A stretch of 64,000 nucleotides of DNA from Aricia agestis (taxonomy: Eukaryota; Arthropoda; Insecta; Lepidoptera; Lycaenidae), in contig NC_056419.1 in the NCBI RefSeq assembly GCF_905147365.1, forward strand, positions 3,665,501 through 3,729,500, written 5' to 3'. The notes below the pieces were generated by a model. The model was given only the letters and a program-made list of their open reading frames with translations. It searched no databases and was not told the DNA's origin. Within the stretch, counting starts at the first letter, position 1; every line of letters begins with the position of its first letter. Below are positions 20,746 through 34,800 of this stretch, in pieces. Made by a program: the position numbers and the translations under genes.

Positions 20746-22025
20746 TAAGATAGTTGCCAGCAATCTTTCATTTAGTAGGTAAACTTGAAGCGGACTAAAC
20801 TTTCCGGCAGCTGATAAGCTATTACTAAGAATAATCTCGATAGTGTCAGCTTTCAAACAAAAAGAACTAGACCGAAAATCGATCCCGGACAGACACACAT
20901 ACAAATAGACAGGCAGACAGACACGTCAATCTTATAACGCAATAAACTAATTATAAGAAAATTATAGAGTAAACCACAGGGAAGGACATAGACTACTTTT
21001 TCTGGGAAAATGTACGGTTCCCGCGAAATAACGCGCGTAACGTCAGCTAGATTATGAAGTTATACACAAATCGAAAAAGCATATTCCTACTCCAGAAAAT
21101 ATAGAGTTAAGTATAGAGAAAACATAAGAACACAAGGAACGTTAAAAAATTGCGGCAAATCATAATTCCACGCCACAAACGACTTTTAGACGAAGTTCAG
21201 ACGCGGTAGTGTATAAAATAGGTAAACATGTTTACGTCATAATTCATAAATAGTATCTAAATATATGTGGTTTGATAGCGCTGAGTACCTAGAGCAATGT
21301 ATTTACGTCGTCGACTGTCGTTGATGTCTTTTACTGAACTATTTATATCATGATTTTATTTATACTACTCATTGGAGTAGTATTTAAATCTTATTATGTT
21401 AATAATATTATAATAATTCTTAATAAAATTTTTTTCTTGCATGCCTCCAGAAAAATCAGTAATGTTTTTTAAATGTTTAAATAATAATAGTATTTTAAAA
21501 AGATAAAACTGACTTCAAAATTGTACGTAATAATTAAGAATTAAAATTCCTTATCTCAAAAACAGATTTTGATGAAACTTGCAATACCTATTCCCATTTT
21601 CAGTAATTTGAAAGCTGAAGTTGTCGGTTCCTGTGAAATCACTTAAATTCCTGTGAAATCACTTAAATTCCTCCAACTGACAATTTTTTTTAAACGGGCT
21701 TTGGCCCACCACACATTCCCACCATTGTATCTCCTGTGTCGCCAGGATCGACAGCGGTATCCAACCACGAAAACCCTTTGATATGATCTCAGGGAGCCCG
21801 AGGGACATGCTAATGCTGTCTTGGGACCCGCAACGAAATTAATCAGAAGAAAATAGGAGGAGTAGGAACTGACAAAATATGACAACAATTCTATTTGGGT
21901 ATAATCAGTTCATTTGCTACTGCACAGCGTTGGAGTAGCAAGTAAATTGCGGGTTTTTTGGCTTCCGGGTCTCTGGAAATATTGCTAGAATTTGTGTATC
22001 AAAATAAGACAATATAATAAATTTT
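20746..22025. other. Intergenic region downstream of the SLC22 gene
   Basis: No gene recognised. Holds repeat scraps (GACAGACACACATAC at about 20890), and a 20-bp unit CCTGTGAAATCACTTAAATT repeated twice at about 21631-21671. An isolated minus-strand open stretch at 21690-21860 could be an old retroelement piece but shows no clear motif. Confidence 0.4.
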
Positions 22026-25000
22026 CTATGTATTTTCAGTAATTTGAAAGCTAATGTTGTCTGTTCCCGTGACATCACTCTTCCTCATGTAGTGGTCGAC
22101 TTGGGCGATGGTGTCGAACATCGGCATCGTCTTGGTCTCTGGTGTGAACATGAGGAGGAAGGCGGAGACTAGCGCGCAGAAACTGAAGATGATCGCTGGG
22201 AGAGCTGCTGAGGTGGTTGTCTGGAATTTATTGTACCATTGAAGAAATTTAGGTATTTATAAGCAGATAGCGGACGTACCATAAAAGATATTGATTCCTA
22301 GACAGTTGACAGACCAACGTCGTTTGGTCGGATCATGTCAATTCAATGTTAATTATTCGGCTGGGTTTGATGTAACGCAACCAATACTACGTAGGTCTCC
22401 CATCTGCCTCGGAATCAACTTCTGTGATAGTACCTACTTTTCGGATTAGGTTTTAAAAAGATTTTTAAGGATTAACACTTCTTGGCAATACAATAACTAT
22501 GAAATGAATTACACGATTGGGACCCTTTCGCTAAACCGTCACGATTGAAGGCTCAGAGCCAACTGAACTGACTCCCAGCTACTGAGACCTAGTCTAAACA
22601 TCTAGATTGCTGATGTCAGCATTAGCCCCTTCAGGGTTGGGATATAACAGTACCATCGAAGAAATTGATTCATATAGGTAAATGGCGGACCTAGTTTGGT
22701 CAGCTTATGTTAAACAATCAGGTAATCTACCTAAGTCTCAATTAAACTTGGTGACATGTTTCCACTGCGAAAATAGAACCAACAACCACTGAGTAAAAAT
22801 CAAACCACGCTCTAACTTTCTAAGCCACTGTACCAGGTGTTTGCTGGGCATCGACCTAATGATCTCCTCCGCCACGCTCCAAGCTTTTACATTACCCAGG
22901 ATTTCCAAATTCGCCAAACTCTAAACTAAACCAGGTGTTTACTGGGCATTGAAGCAACGACCACCAAGTTCGAAACACTCCAAGCTTTTACAGCGCTATC
23001 ATGCTGCCGATCCTAGCGGCGGCGTTGCCAGTGTACCAGTAGTTTAACTTACCAGCAGCAAAGTCAGCGGCGCTATCATACTGCCGACTCTAGTGGCGGT
23101 GTTGCCAGTGCCGAAGAGGTGATTACTGGGCATCGAACCAACGACTTCCAAGTTCGCCAGGCAGCACGCTCCAAGCTTCTACAGGTACAAAACTCTTACC
23201 AGCAGCAAAGTCAGCGGCGCTATCATGCTGCCGACCCTAGCGGCGGTGTTGCCAGTGCACTAATAATAACTTACCAGCAGCAAAGCTATCATGCTGCCGA
23301 CCCTAGCGGGGGTATTGCCAGTGCACTAGTTGTAACTTACCAGCAGCAAAGTCAGCGGCGCTATCATACTGCCGACCCTAGCGGCGGTGTTGCCAGTGCC
23401 GAAGAGCGTCCCCCTCACGCTGGTGGGGAACAGCTCAAGGCCGTACGTGTACATCGACGTGAAGCACACCACCGTGCCCAGCTTGCCGAACAGGAACAGT
23501 ATTATCTTGAGTAGGGACATGTCTGCAAAAGTGAAAATAGTCTTAGAGCTACAAGTACAAGACTATACAATTTTCTTAGAATCATGTTATTAGACGTTGT
23601 CCGTAAAACGCAGAAAAAATTGAACACAAGACTCAAGAGCCTTAAATTTATTTAGGCATTAAAAGTATCTCTATGCCGATCACTCATCAGTCATCAGCCT
23701 GCCTATCATCGCCAACGAGATATCTAACTCTACATGTTTTCTCGATGGTTTGTCTCTTCATCTCTATTGACCCTGACAAATATTTTTTCTCGCGTCTCGA
23801 TCTATCATCGAAATAACACATTTTTAAAGAGTTTTGTCGAGATAATGTCGAGATTTTGACATTATGAGACGAGTAGTTTTTAATTATCTTGAGAGTGAGA
23901 TATTTCGTTGGCGTATGCTAGGCAGGCAGGTTCAAGGGCCTAAGAGTGAAGAGGTACCTTCTGAGTACTGTTAAATAGATACACAGACATTGCATTTGTA
24001 ATGTGGATTAGAATTTAAATAGCATGTTTCTGGTCTTCCGAATTTATCAAAGAGGGGATATGATTATTTTTAAAAACAATTAGCAATAACTCAGACTGAC
24101 GCAAGACTTTAGGAAAATCTTGAGATCTCGTTCAAAATCGTATTAGTAGTTAAGATTTTGACTTACTTTCAGGCGAAAATGATGACGCTACGAGGAACAC
24201 GCTTAAGCAGACGTAACCACACTGCAAAGTCCTTTTCCTTCCAAACCTCTTCATTAGGAACAAAGCAACGAGATCACTTGGAAACGATACTAGGGCTGCC
24301 AAAATAAAGTTCACATATTTATTCCCTGGTAGTAACACCGAATGGACAGCCATCCCATAGTAAGTTAGTCCTGACGTAAAAAAACAGAAGGACGAAACCG
24401 CTAAACGTATAAGCATCTCTTTCGACGCTATAATATGTTTGTAGTTTTCCGACTCTTTCTGTACCACAGCGTTGAATTTGTTCGTCAGTTCTTCCGGCGT
24501 GATTTCAGTTATTTCCTTCTCTGTCACACTTAAGTTGTTCATTTTAGCGATGATCTTGAGAGTTTCTTTCACTTCTGTTATTCTATCGTTGATGATCTGC
24601 CACCGTATGCTCTCTCTTAATATGAACACGTAGAATAGGAAGAGGATCATCGGTGCGTATACCATCATGATGATGTACTTCCAATACTTCAGCCCCATGG
24701 CTATGATAGCAAATAACACTTCTCCGACGTAGAAGGCGTAACAAAATATGACGCCGGTTGATACTCTCTTGGATTCACCACCAACTTCTATCACTGTAAA
24801 GATACAAAATAATATGTATTTTTGGGAAAATTAATCAAAGTGGCCAGTTACATTGAGTTAAGTAGTTACCATCAGCAAACTTGTAGGTCAAACTATCTTT
24901 GGAAGTAGTGGAAAGCCGTATTTCAGAACGACTGGGATTGTTCCAGAATTTTATCACTTTGAGTAAGACGTACGATGTTCTTTGAGTAAGCTTACTTAAC

Positions 25001-28000
25001 TTATATGAGGATATCCAAAGAGCAAAAAGGCATAGAACATGCATTTAAAATGAATTATTCCGTAGGTGTCTTATTAACGACGTGGTGACTGAGTAGAGAT
25101 CAGTGATTACTGAAATATCTAGTATGTAGCTAGGTTAGGGCAATGTAGGCTGATCACCTGATTAGTGACAAGTACGATGATGATGCGTCGAATGGGCGTG
25201 TAAAAAGTCGGTCCTGCACCTGATCTCTCGTCAGTCATGTCGGTCTTCCGTCCCACTGGGTTATGAGAGTAAACGGAATAGAGAGTGCTCTTGTGAACTG
25301 CTCACACACTTTGGCATTATAAATTTACTCCAGTGACTCTACCATGAGTTTAAAGCTATAGTATTTATCGATACTCGATATCGACTACGTAAATATTTAG
25401 TATGGCGATTTTAGTTCCGCAAATAACCGCTAGAGGCGCTGTAACTGCCATACTAAAAATTTACGGTAGTCGGTATCGAGTATCGAAAAATACTATAGCT
25501 TTAAACTCATGGCAGAGCTACAGGTCTGGTTTTTAATGACACCGTCCAGCCATCGTCATTGAAACCGGTGTGGGAGATATTAGATGTAGCTAAGAGCTGT
25601 GATAAGTTCACGAGTCATATTATGACCTTAAATTGAAAACTGAAAAACACTCACTTATAACTATACCAACGGTATACAATCCCGAAGCCAGCACTGTCTC
25701 CAAGAACTCAAGAGCCAGGTAACCGTAGTAGTTGGTGAGGAATATCTTGAATAGGCCTACAGCTCCGCCTACAGAACAGAGTATCATTGATAGCTTTCTG
25801 CCGAATCTGAAAAAAGGTAAATGGAACCTCCATTACTGATATTGATGATGACATATTACTGCATAAATAATTATACACACGTTTTTCTTTCTTTTTCTGA
25901 CCATTTTAACTTTTTCCGTAAAAAAATCATAAAAATATTTAAAAAATAAATAAGCGTTTTTAACCGACTTAAGAAAAGTTATAGCTATAGATAAAGTATT
26001 ATTATTTTTCACGTGGGAGAGCCATGCTTTGGCACGAATGGGCCGGCTCGATCGGAGAAATACCACGGGCTCACAGAAAATCGGCGTGAAACAGCGCTTG
26101 CGCTGTGTTTCGCCGAGTGTGTGAGTTTACCGGAGTCCTTTTCCCTTCCCTACGCTCCCCTATTACCCTATTCCCTCACGCACCTGCAGCTCTTCTGATG
26201 CTGCGAGTGTCCATGGACGACGGAAGTTGCTTTCCATCAGGTGACCCGTTTGCTCGTTTGCCCCCTTATTTCATAAAAAAGGAGATATACCTGTCTGCGA
26301 TCCAACCAGCGATGGACATAGAGAACACCATCCCAGCGTTGTGAATGCTGCCCACCAGCATGGGCTTCCATGACTCACAGCCGAGGTTTAGCTGAAAAAA
26401 AATCGAAGTAAAGCTTTTGTATAGCTTTTTTATTAACTTACCGGCACAGCGGTATCAAAAAAAAACCTAACACCCCCTAGGTTTTGACGGATTTTTTTAC
26501 GGAAAGCCCGCGATAAAAGCTATAGAAATAAGAATGATAGTAAATAAGATTTACCCAGCTTCCAAAAAGGAGGTATGATGTTCGTCTTATTATTGTGTTC
26601 TAATTACAGACTGCAGTAATCTCAAAAACGACTTCACTGACTCTGATGAAGCACTGTTGAGTACAGACACATACTAGACCAACATTATTTTAGTGCTAGA
26701 ATGTATACTCGTATTTGTACGGAAAATACTTGCAGGATGGTCACTGCCTGGATATGACAAGGACAGCATATTGTGATTTGAGTACCACTTAATCTGAGTA
26801 TTCCAGTATTAGGCCGAGTGTAAGCGGCCAGTATACTTGTAAGCCACAACAAATTAATGGTAATTAATTTCAATTAAGCGACGAGTAGGCTCATGGTATA
26901 AGCAAAGCGAACAGAATTATGATTAACGCAACAACATTCACATAATATTGCTAATCAACTTTGATAGGCGAAAAATAATAATATTAAAGTAGATCCATAA
27001 GGTAACGGACAGACAGACACACTTTCGCGTTTATATTATCAAGCAGTGGCGGCCCTAGGGGGTGGCGGACAGGGCAATCGCCCGGGGCCTTGCTGTTGCA
27101 GGGGCCTCGCAAGGTATTTTTTCGTAAGACAAAGGGCCTCTCAAAGACCTGCCGCCCAGAGCCTTGCGAATACCTTTCGCCCGGGGCTTCGCATTGGGAT
27201 TCGCATCAATTCCTTATTTATCACCTCCATCGTAAGTATCACATACACAATAGATTTTCAATTGTTATGCGGCAGCCGGCTGCCGCTTGGTGATTGATGG
27301 GTTAAACTGACCTCAGACACAATCGAATTATTGTGTTCATACTTAGATCCACTCATCACAGGTTTCCACCATACCAGTGAAGGTTTCGTTCGAACACGTT
27401 CCATTTTCAAATCCCTCTATCAACACTGGCCGAAAACATCTGGCGTTTATGTCTTTCGGCCAGTACTCCGGGGTGTCGAATGTGGCATCAAAACTATCGC
27501 ATTCTGGGATCCGGCATCTGCAAAAAATAAAGGTTCTTTGCTTACAACATTCTTAAAAAAATTGACCAAAATCTGATAAGAATTATCGTGTGTTTTTCGG
27601 CTCATCCCGATAAAAAATAATTGACAAGCGTTTAAGCCTGGCCGCACATTGTCCGAAATTTCTGATCAGAAACAGTTGAACGTCCGCGCTGTCTCTTACA
27701 TTTTGTACTGAGCCGAGTGAGCTCGAACTCGCCGGAAGGATATTTCGGATAGTGTGCGGGGTGGCGGTCTGGCGAAATTCAACTGTTTCTGATCAGAATT
27801 CGGACAATGTGCGGCCGGGCTAAAACGCATTTCGAACTTGAGCCACGGATTCCCAAAGTGGGTTTCGCGGACAGGGGTTCTCAGTATTCACTGATACTTA
27901 GTTATAAATTATAAAATATGACACCCGCAATCTATGGCCGGCCTAAAAACTAATTATTAGTGCTTGTTTAAAACAGTGTTTCTGTGATGTCACCGGCCTC

Positions 28001-28835
28001 GTGAGTCGTGCCCCGTGGACCACGAGCATTTTTTTAGGATTTACGAGTTTTGGTGCTCAATTTTTTTATAAATAAATATTGAGTATCGAAATTATTTCAC
28101 CCAACTTATTTGATCCAACAAAATCCGTCCTATCGCGTCATCCGTCAGGCATTCAGGGGGCCTCGCAAAATATTGCCCACATCAATTAATGAAGGTCTTG
28201 CCCCACCACTGATGGAACTACAAGTGTTTTAAAACATATCCTCGACCTCACCTGAATCTATATTTAAGTACAGGTATTACAGTACATTATTAAATAGCAA
28301 TATCAATTCAAGCAAACTTTTAAAATAAAAGACTACTTACTCATAATATCGATTACTGAGGTCAGTGACTCATAGAAAGTTTTGAATATTGAGCAGGTTT
28401 TACGTAAAATCCACTCGAGTTATCACACCAAATTATAAAACTATATTATCCAGTAGATAAGAGTGTATATACCTAAATGTTTAAGAAAAATATATTAATT
28501 ACAGGCAATTGGCAGTTTTTCAATACAAGGTGTATGTATCCAAAGAAGAAACGTTATTTTTTTTTATAAAATAAGGGGTCAAACGAGATGGAAAGCAACT
28601 ACCGTCGCCCATGGACACTCGCCACAATCACAAGAGCTGCAGGTGCGTTGCCGGCCTTTAAACGATTTATAAACGACTATGACGCCCGCAACTCCGTTGT
28701 GCTATAATTCGTGTATAGCGCGGGAACCGTACATTTTTCCGGGATAAAAAGTATCCTATGTCCTTTCCCGGGACTCCAAGTATCGCCATACCAAATTTCA
28801 GTAAAATCGGTTCAGCGGTTTGTGCGTGAAGAGGT

Positions 28836-28870
<35 letters not shown>

Positions 28871-31800
28871 GGACAGACAGACACAAATTATAATACATAT
28901 ATATTATAATTGTATATAGTATAGAAGAGTGTTAATACCTTCTATTTTTTTTTTTATGAAATAAGGGGGCAAACGAGCAAACGGGTCACCTGATGGAAAG
29001 CAACTTCCGTCGCCCATGGACACTCGCAGCATCAGAAGAGCTGCAGGTGCGTTGCCGGCCTTTTAGAGGGAATAGGGTAATAAAGGAGGGTAGGGATGGA
29101 AGGGAAGGGAAGGGAATAGGAGAGGGTAGGGAAGGGAATAGGGTAGGGGTTAGGGGATTGGGCCTCCGGTAAACTCACTCACTCGGCGAAACACAGCGCA
29201 GGCGCTGTTTCACGCCGGTTTTCTGTGAGAACGTGGTATTTCTCCGGTCGAGCCGGCTCATTCGTGCCGAAGCATGGCTCTCCCACGTTTTAGTTACCCG
29301 CGTAAAGTGTAAGTTAAAAAGTTGGCAACACCCTATAGATGCTATCTTTTTGTGAGAAGTTCCTAATGGCCTTCAAAATTTTATCATACGGGGCCCGCCA
29401 ATACACACTACGCTTCTGCGTAGAAGACAAAGGTTATAATAATATAATAATAATATAATATCTAATATATCTATGGACGCTTCACACCACGTCAGTCTGG
29501 CCCCGTGCTAAGTACCTGAAGGACTTGTGTTACAGGTACCAGATAACGGAAATATATTTAATACTTTTATTTATACTATAGATACATAAATTTAAGATTT
29601 TCATTATATCATACACATATTTAATACACATCCAGACCCGGTTACATTGAAAACTTTTTGTTCCGTCGGCGGGATTCGAACCCGCGACCCCCAGCTTAAG
29701 CTGCCACACACTCAACCAATTGAGCCACAGAGGTCGTCAATTACCGGACCCAGAGGACTCAGAGGTTATTTTTTTTTTTGAGGCCCCTACTATGGGACCT
29801 CTTGTTCCCCCTTCCGAAGGGAAGAGACAATTCTTCAGAGGTTATATTACCGGACCCAGCTTCAATCAAATATTTCTGAGACCCATAATAAATAATAATG
29901 ATTAATGACCTTGTGGTCACTACTCAGTACCTACTTACTACTATCCTCACGTTGTTCATATCACGTGACTACTACGCAGGAAGTGGTGAATAGAATAGAA
30001 AATACCAAACTGGTTCGACGGGAGTCTGTCTGAGGTATCAGGCAGGGCTGCCAATGCTGCCATCATTTAAACTGCCGTCTCCGGTCAAGCACAACAAAAA
30101 TCCGAATTTGGCCGAAATGTGGTTATTTGCCCAGACATCCCTTAAAAAGTATAATATACGAGTCTTGCCAATTTTAGCTAAAACAATAATATCATTCTTT
30201 TCCAACAAAATTTTGTAAAATCTAGTTAACTCAGGTCCTAGAAATCGTACTTGATTTGGATCAAAGAAGAATGAAAGTGAGTAATTGCTGAATGACTCAA
30301 AGTTTTCTCAGCAAAAGTGTCCAGATTTCACCCGGTCACTTTTTTTTTTTTTATGAAATAAGGGGGCAAACGAGCAAACGGGTCACCTGATGGAAAGCAA
30401 CTTCCGTCGCCCATGGACACTCGCAGCATCAGAAGAGCTGCAAGTGCGTTGCCGGCCTTTTAAGAGGGAATAGGGTAATAGGGGAGGGTAGGGAAGGGAA
30501 GGGAAGGGAATAGTTGAGGGTAGGGAAGGGAATAGGGTAGGGGTTAGGGGATTGGGCCTCCGGTAAACTCACTCACTCGGCGAAACACAGCGCAAGCGCT
30601 GTTTCACGCCGGTTTTCTGTGAGAACGTGGTATTTATCCGGTCGAGCCGGCCCATTCGTGCCGAAGCATGGCTCTCCCACGTATAATATACACTTTTCGA
30701 AAACCCGGCCGGACGCTCCCCGGACACCCTTCGAACTCGGACAAATCCGAGGAAATCCGAACAAATGGCAGCCCTAGCCCGAGGCCAAAGTTTTGGCAAC
30801 AAATTAAAAAACAAGGCCACGAACATTGATAAGTTGGCCAGCTGGTTTTAAAGAATTCCTAATAGAGACGAAAAGGAGCTGTGTAATTTGCTATATTATG
30901 CAAATTAATTTTTACTAGATGACACCCGCTACTCCGTTGCGCCTTAATTACCGCACGGGAACCGTACATTTTTCCGGGATAAAAAAAGTATCCTTCGTCC
31001 TTTCCCAGGGCTCAAAGTATCTCCATACCTTTCAGCAAAATCGGTTCAGCGGCTTGGGCGTGACGAGGTGACAGACAGATGAACTGACAGACATACTTTT
31101 GTCTAGACTCTATAGCAGTGGTCCCCAACATTTTTTTCATGCGGGCCACAAACATGTTTCGGTCTTGGTGTCGCGGGCCGCAACAAAATTTTTTTAGGGT
31201 TAAAAAGTAACATTTTTCAAATTAACGATTTAAAAGTGGAAAAATTTTCACAGACTATCACGACTCACGAGTCACGACGACTTTACATTATTTTGTCGGA
31301 GGGTGTGAATTTCAAAATGGTAAACATCACACGGGCCACAAATAAAGCCCCGGTGGGCCGCATCGGGCCGCGAGTTGGGGATAGCGGCCATTAGCGGCTC
31401 TAAAGGAAACTTTGACGATAATTTATGGTGTATTAAATGGTTGCCTATAATAAAATAAAGAGGAAAGGTTTGTTTGCATTAAACTACTAAGCCAGCTATT
31501 TGTCGTCGAAAATGTACGAAAGGTTTTCTTTAGTAGATTTTCCACGATTTTGAACGAAATTGTAACTTTCATGAGATAGAGTGGGATTTTATACGTGGGA
31601 GAGCCATGCTTCGGCACGAATGGGCCGGCTCGACCGGATAAATACCACGTTCTCACAGAAAACCGGCCTGAAACAGCGCTTGCGCTGTGTTTCGCCGAGT
31701 GAGTGAGTTTACCGGAGGCCCAATCCCCTAACCCCTACCCTATTCCCTTCCCTACCCTCAACTATTCCCTTCCCTTCCCTCCCCTATTACCCTATTCCCT

Positions 31801-34800
31801 CTTAAAAGGCCGGCAACGCACTTGCAGCTCTTCTGATGCTGCGAGTGTCCATGGGCGACGGAAGTTGCTTTCCATCAGGTGACCCGTTTGCTCGTTTGCC
31901 CCCTTATATCATAAAAAAAAAAGAGTATAGACTTTAGCAGTATATAAATAAGTCTATGCTTTAGATGTTAATAACTAGTAGTAGTTGGTTTATATATTGC
32001 AAAGCAAATACTTGATTTTATTTTTATCGCAATATTTGCACTACTTTAGAGTTTTACGAGATTCTTATTTATATCATAACCTACCTCAAGCGAAATCTCC
32101 TTATCTAAATTAAAGACGTGAGTGGAAGAACCACATAACTAAAATTTTATAACATTAGGATGAAGGATAATTTTCCCGACCCTAATTTATACAAAAAAGG
32201 CATCTTTTTTAACTTACCTACTTCTTTCACTCATGTCGTCAATTATCTTTAACATGCTACGTACGTTTATTGTCAATTTAACTGTTATAAAAGATAATTA
32301 ATCGTTGTTTAAATATCATATTCTCTTAATATTATGTTCTTTCTTTCTTCTCTTATAATATTATGTTCTTTGTATGAGTAAGAGAGAAGACATAATAATT
32401 GTTATTTAGATAAACGATTAAGAGGCTTTAATTGAGTCCTAAGTCATAACTCATAAGCTCAGTAATAAAAGACTTTAATTGTTTAATTACCAACTGCAAC
32501 TGTTTTGTTTGGAATCTACTATCAGACTGTATGCAGATAGAGCAATAAATGTGATATTATTATGATATTACCTAGACATTACTATAGGTTGCGATAAACT
32601 TCATCGCGCGTAAACCGTACATTTTTCCATTCTAGGATAAAACGTATCTTTTGTCCTTTCCCGGGACTCAAAGTATCTCCATACAAAATTTTAGCAGAAT
32701 CGGTTCAGAGGTTTTGGCGCGAAGAGGTAACATGATGCAGATGGACAGACAGACTTTTGCAATTATATTATTAATAAGTATGGATTAAGATGTTGTAAGG
32801 GTCATGAAAGACGCGAATGACGAAGATGCTAAGCATAATATTATTATTTACTATAAACTAGCTGTCCCGGAAAACTTTGCTTTGCCATAATATGGAGTAT
32901 TTCGCCTAGATAATATTATTTTAATGAAGTGACTAAATAAGTATGTCACCATGGCAAAGTCCATCGCTCCCCCGTCGCACAAACAATGGTCGCCGTCAGT
33001 CTCGAGTTGTAATAATTTACTATTATTTTTTCAACAAATGCACTTATCAATATAAAAAGTACCCAGTAGCCGATTCCCATTGAATATGCATATAAAATTT
33101 GGTAAAAATCAGTAAAGCCGTTTCGGAGGAGTACGGTAAATAACATTGTGACACGAGAATTTTATATACAAGAATCTACTAGGTAATAAATAAACCAGAC
33201 TGGCTGGTTATTGGTTAATCTGGCTGGCTGGCTGGCTACTTACCTAATCTGGGGGTCTGGCTAAAATCTTAGTTTACAACTAAACTACTTACGGCCGTTC
33301 CCAATATTTGATCTATCTTTGGTTTTGTCCTAGTAAAGATAGGAATAGCTCACATTAGACATTAGAGACATATTTTATGTCAATTAACGGCCGTTCCCAA
33401 TATTTGATCTATCTCTGGTTTTGCCCTACTAGAGATAGGAATAGCTCACATTAGACATTAGAGACATATATTTTATGTCAATTGTGAGCTATTCCTATCT
33501 CTAGTAGGCAAAACCAGAGATAGATCAAATATTGGGAACGGCCGTAAATGTTAGCTGCGATCGGTTGTATGTCAAACCAGAGATAGATTGAATATTGGGA
33601 ACGGCCGTAAGTAGTTTAGTTGTCAACTAAGATTTTAGTTTTACTTGTTATTGTTTGAGCCAGACTATCTAATCATCAAACATGAAAATACTAAGCTATT
33701 ATAGAGAGCTATAATTATACTAATTATAATAATATACATATAAATTATTAGTGTTATAAAATTTTGTGACACATATTTTATGGTGGTAACTGGAACTGTA
33801 TTAGACAAGTAAAAAAGCGATAACAATATTTTTGTAACCTAGGTAAATTCGCCCGTTATATTAGAACTTGAACGTTAGAGCAAATTAATCTGAATTCCTC
33901 ATTATCTATTGAATTCCTCACTATCTATATTTTTACTAGTAATAATAGCTCCCACACCTTTTTTGGTGACGGTGGCCAGTTTCATTGAAACCAGGCCAGC
34001 TACGCAGGAGTAATTTTATAGTGTCCAAGTAGGTATGTGCGCAGTACACAAGAGCACTCTCTATTCCTTTACTCTCCAAACCCAGTGGGACGGTAGATTG
34101 ACACGACTGGTGAGAGATCAGGCGCAGGACCGACTTTTTACATGCCTATCCGACGCATGGATCATCTTACTTGTCAGACAATCAGGTGATCAACCTGCTA
34201 TGTCCTAACCAAACTTGGAAATGACATGTTTCCAACGCGGGAATCGAACCCACGACCTCCGAGTCAATAGCCGTGCTCTATACCACTAGACCACGGAGGC
34301 GTTATATATTTTTACAAGCAGCTGACCCGGCAAACGTTGTTTTGCCAGGCTATTCTATATTGATCAAAGTCGACGAAAGAGATTGGCGCAGCATTTCGTA
34401 GAGCGCTACGCGGCCTCTACAACGTGCAAGCGCAGTACACAAGATATATTTTATCGTAACCATAAAACTATTATGCAGTTCATTGTGTGCATATTTTTTT
34501 TATGAATATAAGGGGGCAAACGAGCAAACGGGTTACCCGATGGAAAGCAACTTCCGTCGCCCATGGACACTCGCAGCATCGAAGAGCTGCAGGTGCGTTG
34601 CCGGCCTTTTAAGAGGGAATAGGGTAATAGGGGAGGGTAGGGAAGGGAAGGGAATAGGGGAGGGTAAGGAAAGGAATAGGGTAGGGGATTGGGCCTCCGG
34701 TAAACTCACTCACTCAAGCGCAAGCGCTGTTTCACGCCGGTTTTCTGTGAGAACGTGGAATTTCTCCGGTCGAGCCGGCCCATTCGTGCCGAAGCATGGC

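Noticed and set aside
21690..21888. 81-codon minus-strand ORF as a retroelement or host exon
   Set aside because: No reverse transcriptase, transporter or other motif, and no splice signals that would join it to the SLC22 gene.
24835..25044. 69-codon ORF as an extra SLC22 exon
   Set aside because: Exons 4 and 5 already join in phase across this intron and the reading has no membrane-helix or MFS pattern.
27044..28211. A hAT element from GTGGCGGCCC to CCACCACTG
   Set aside because: The span would contain intact SLC22 exon 2, and the flanking octamers do not match.
34235..34300. Functional tRNA gene on the minus strand
   Set aside because: This is the head of SINE T; another copy with the same body is at 58460-58790.
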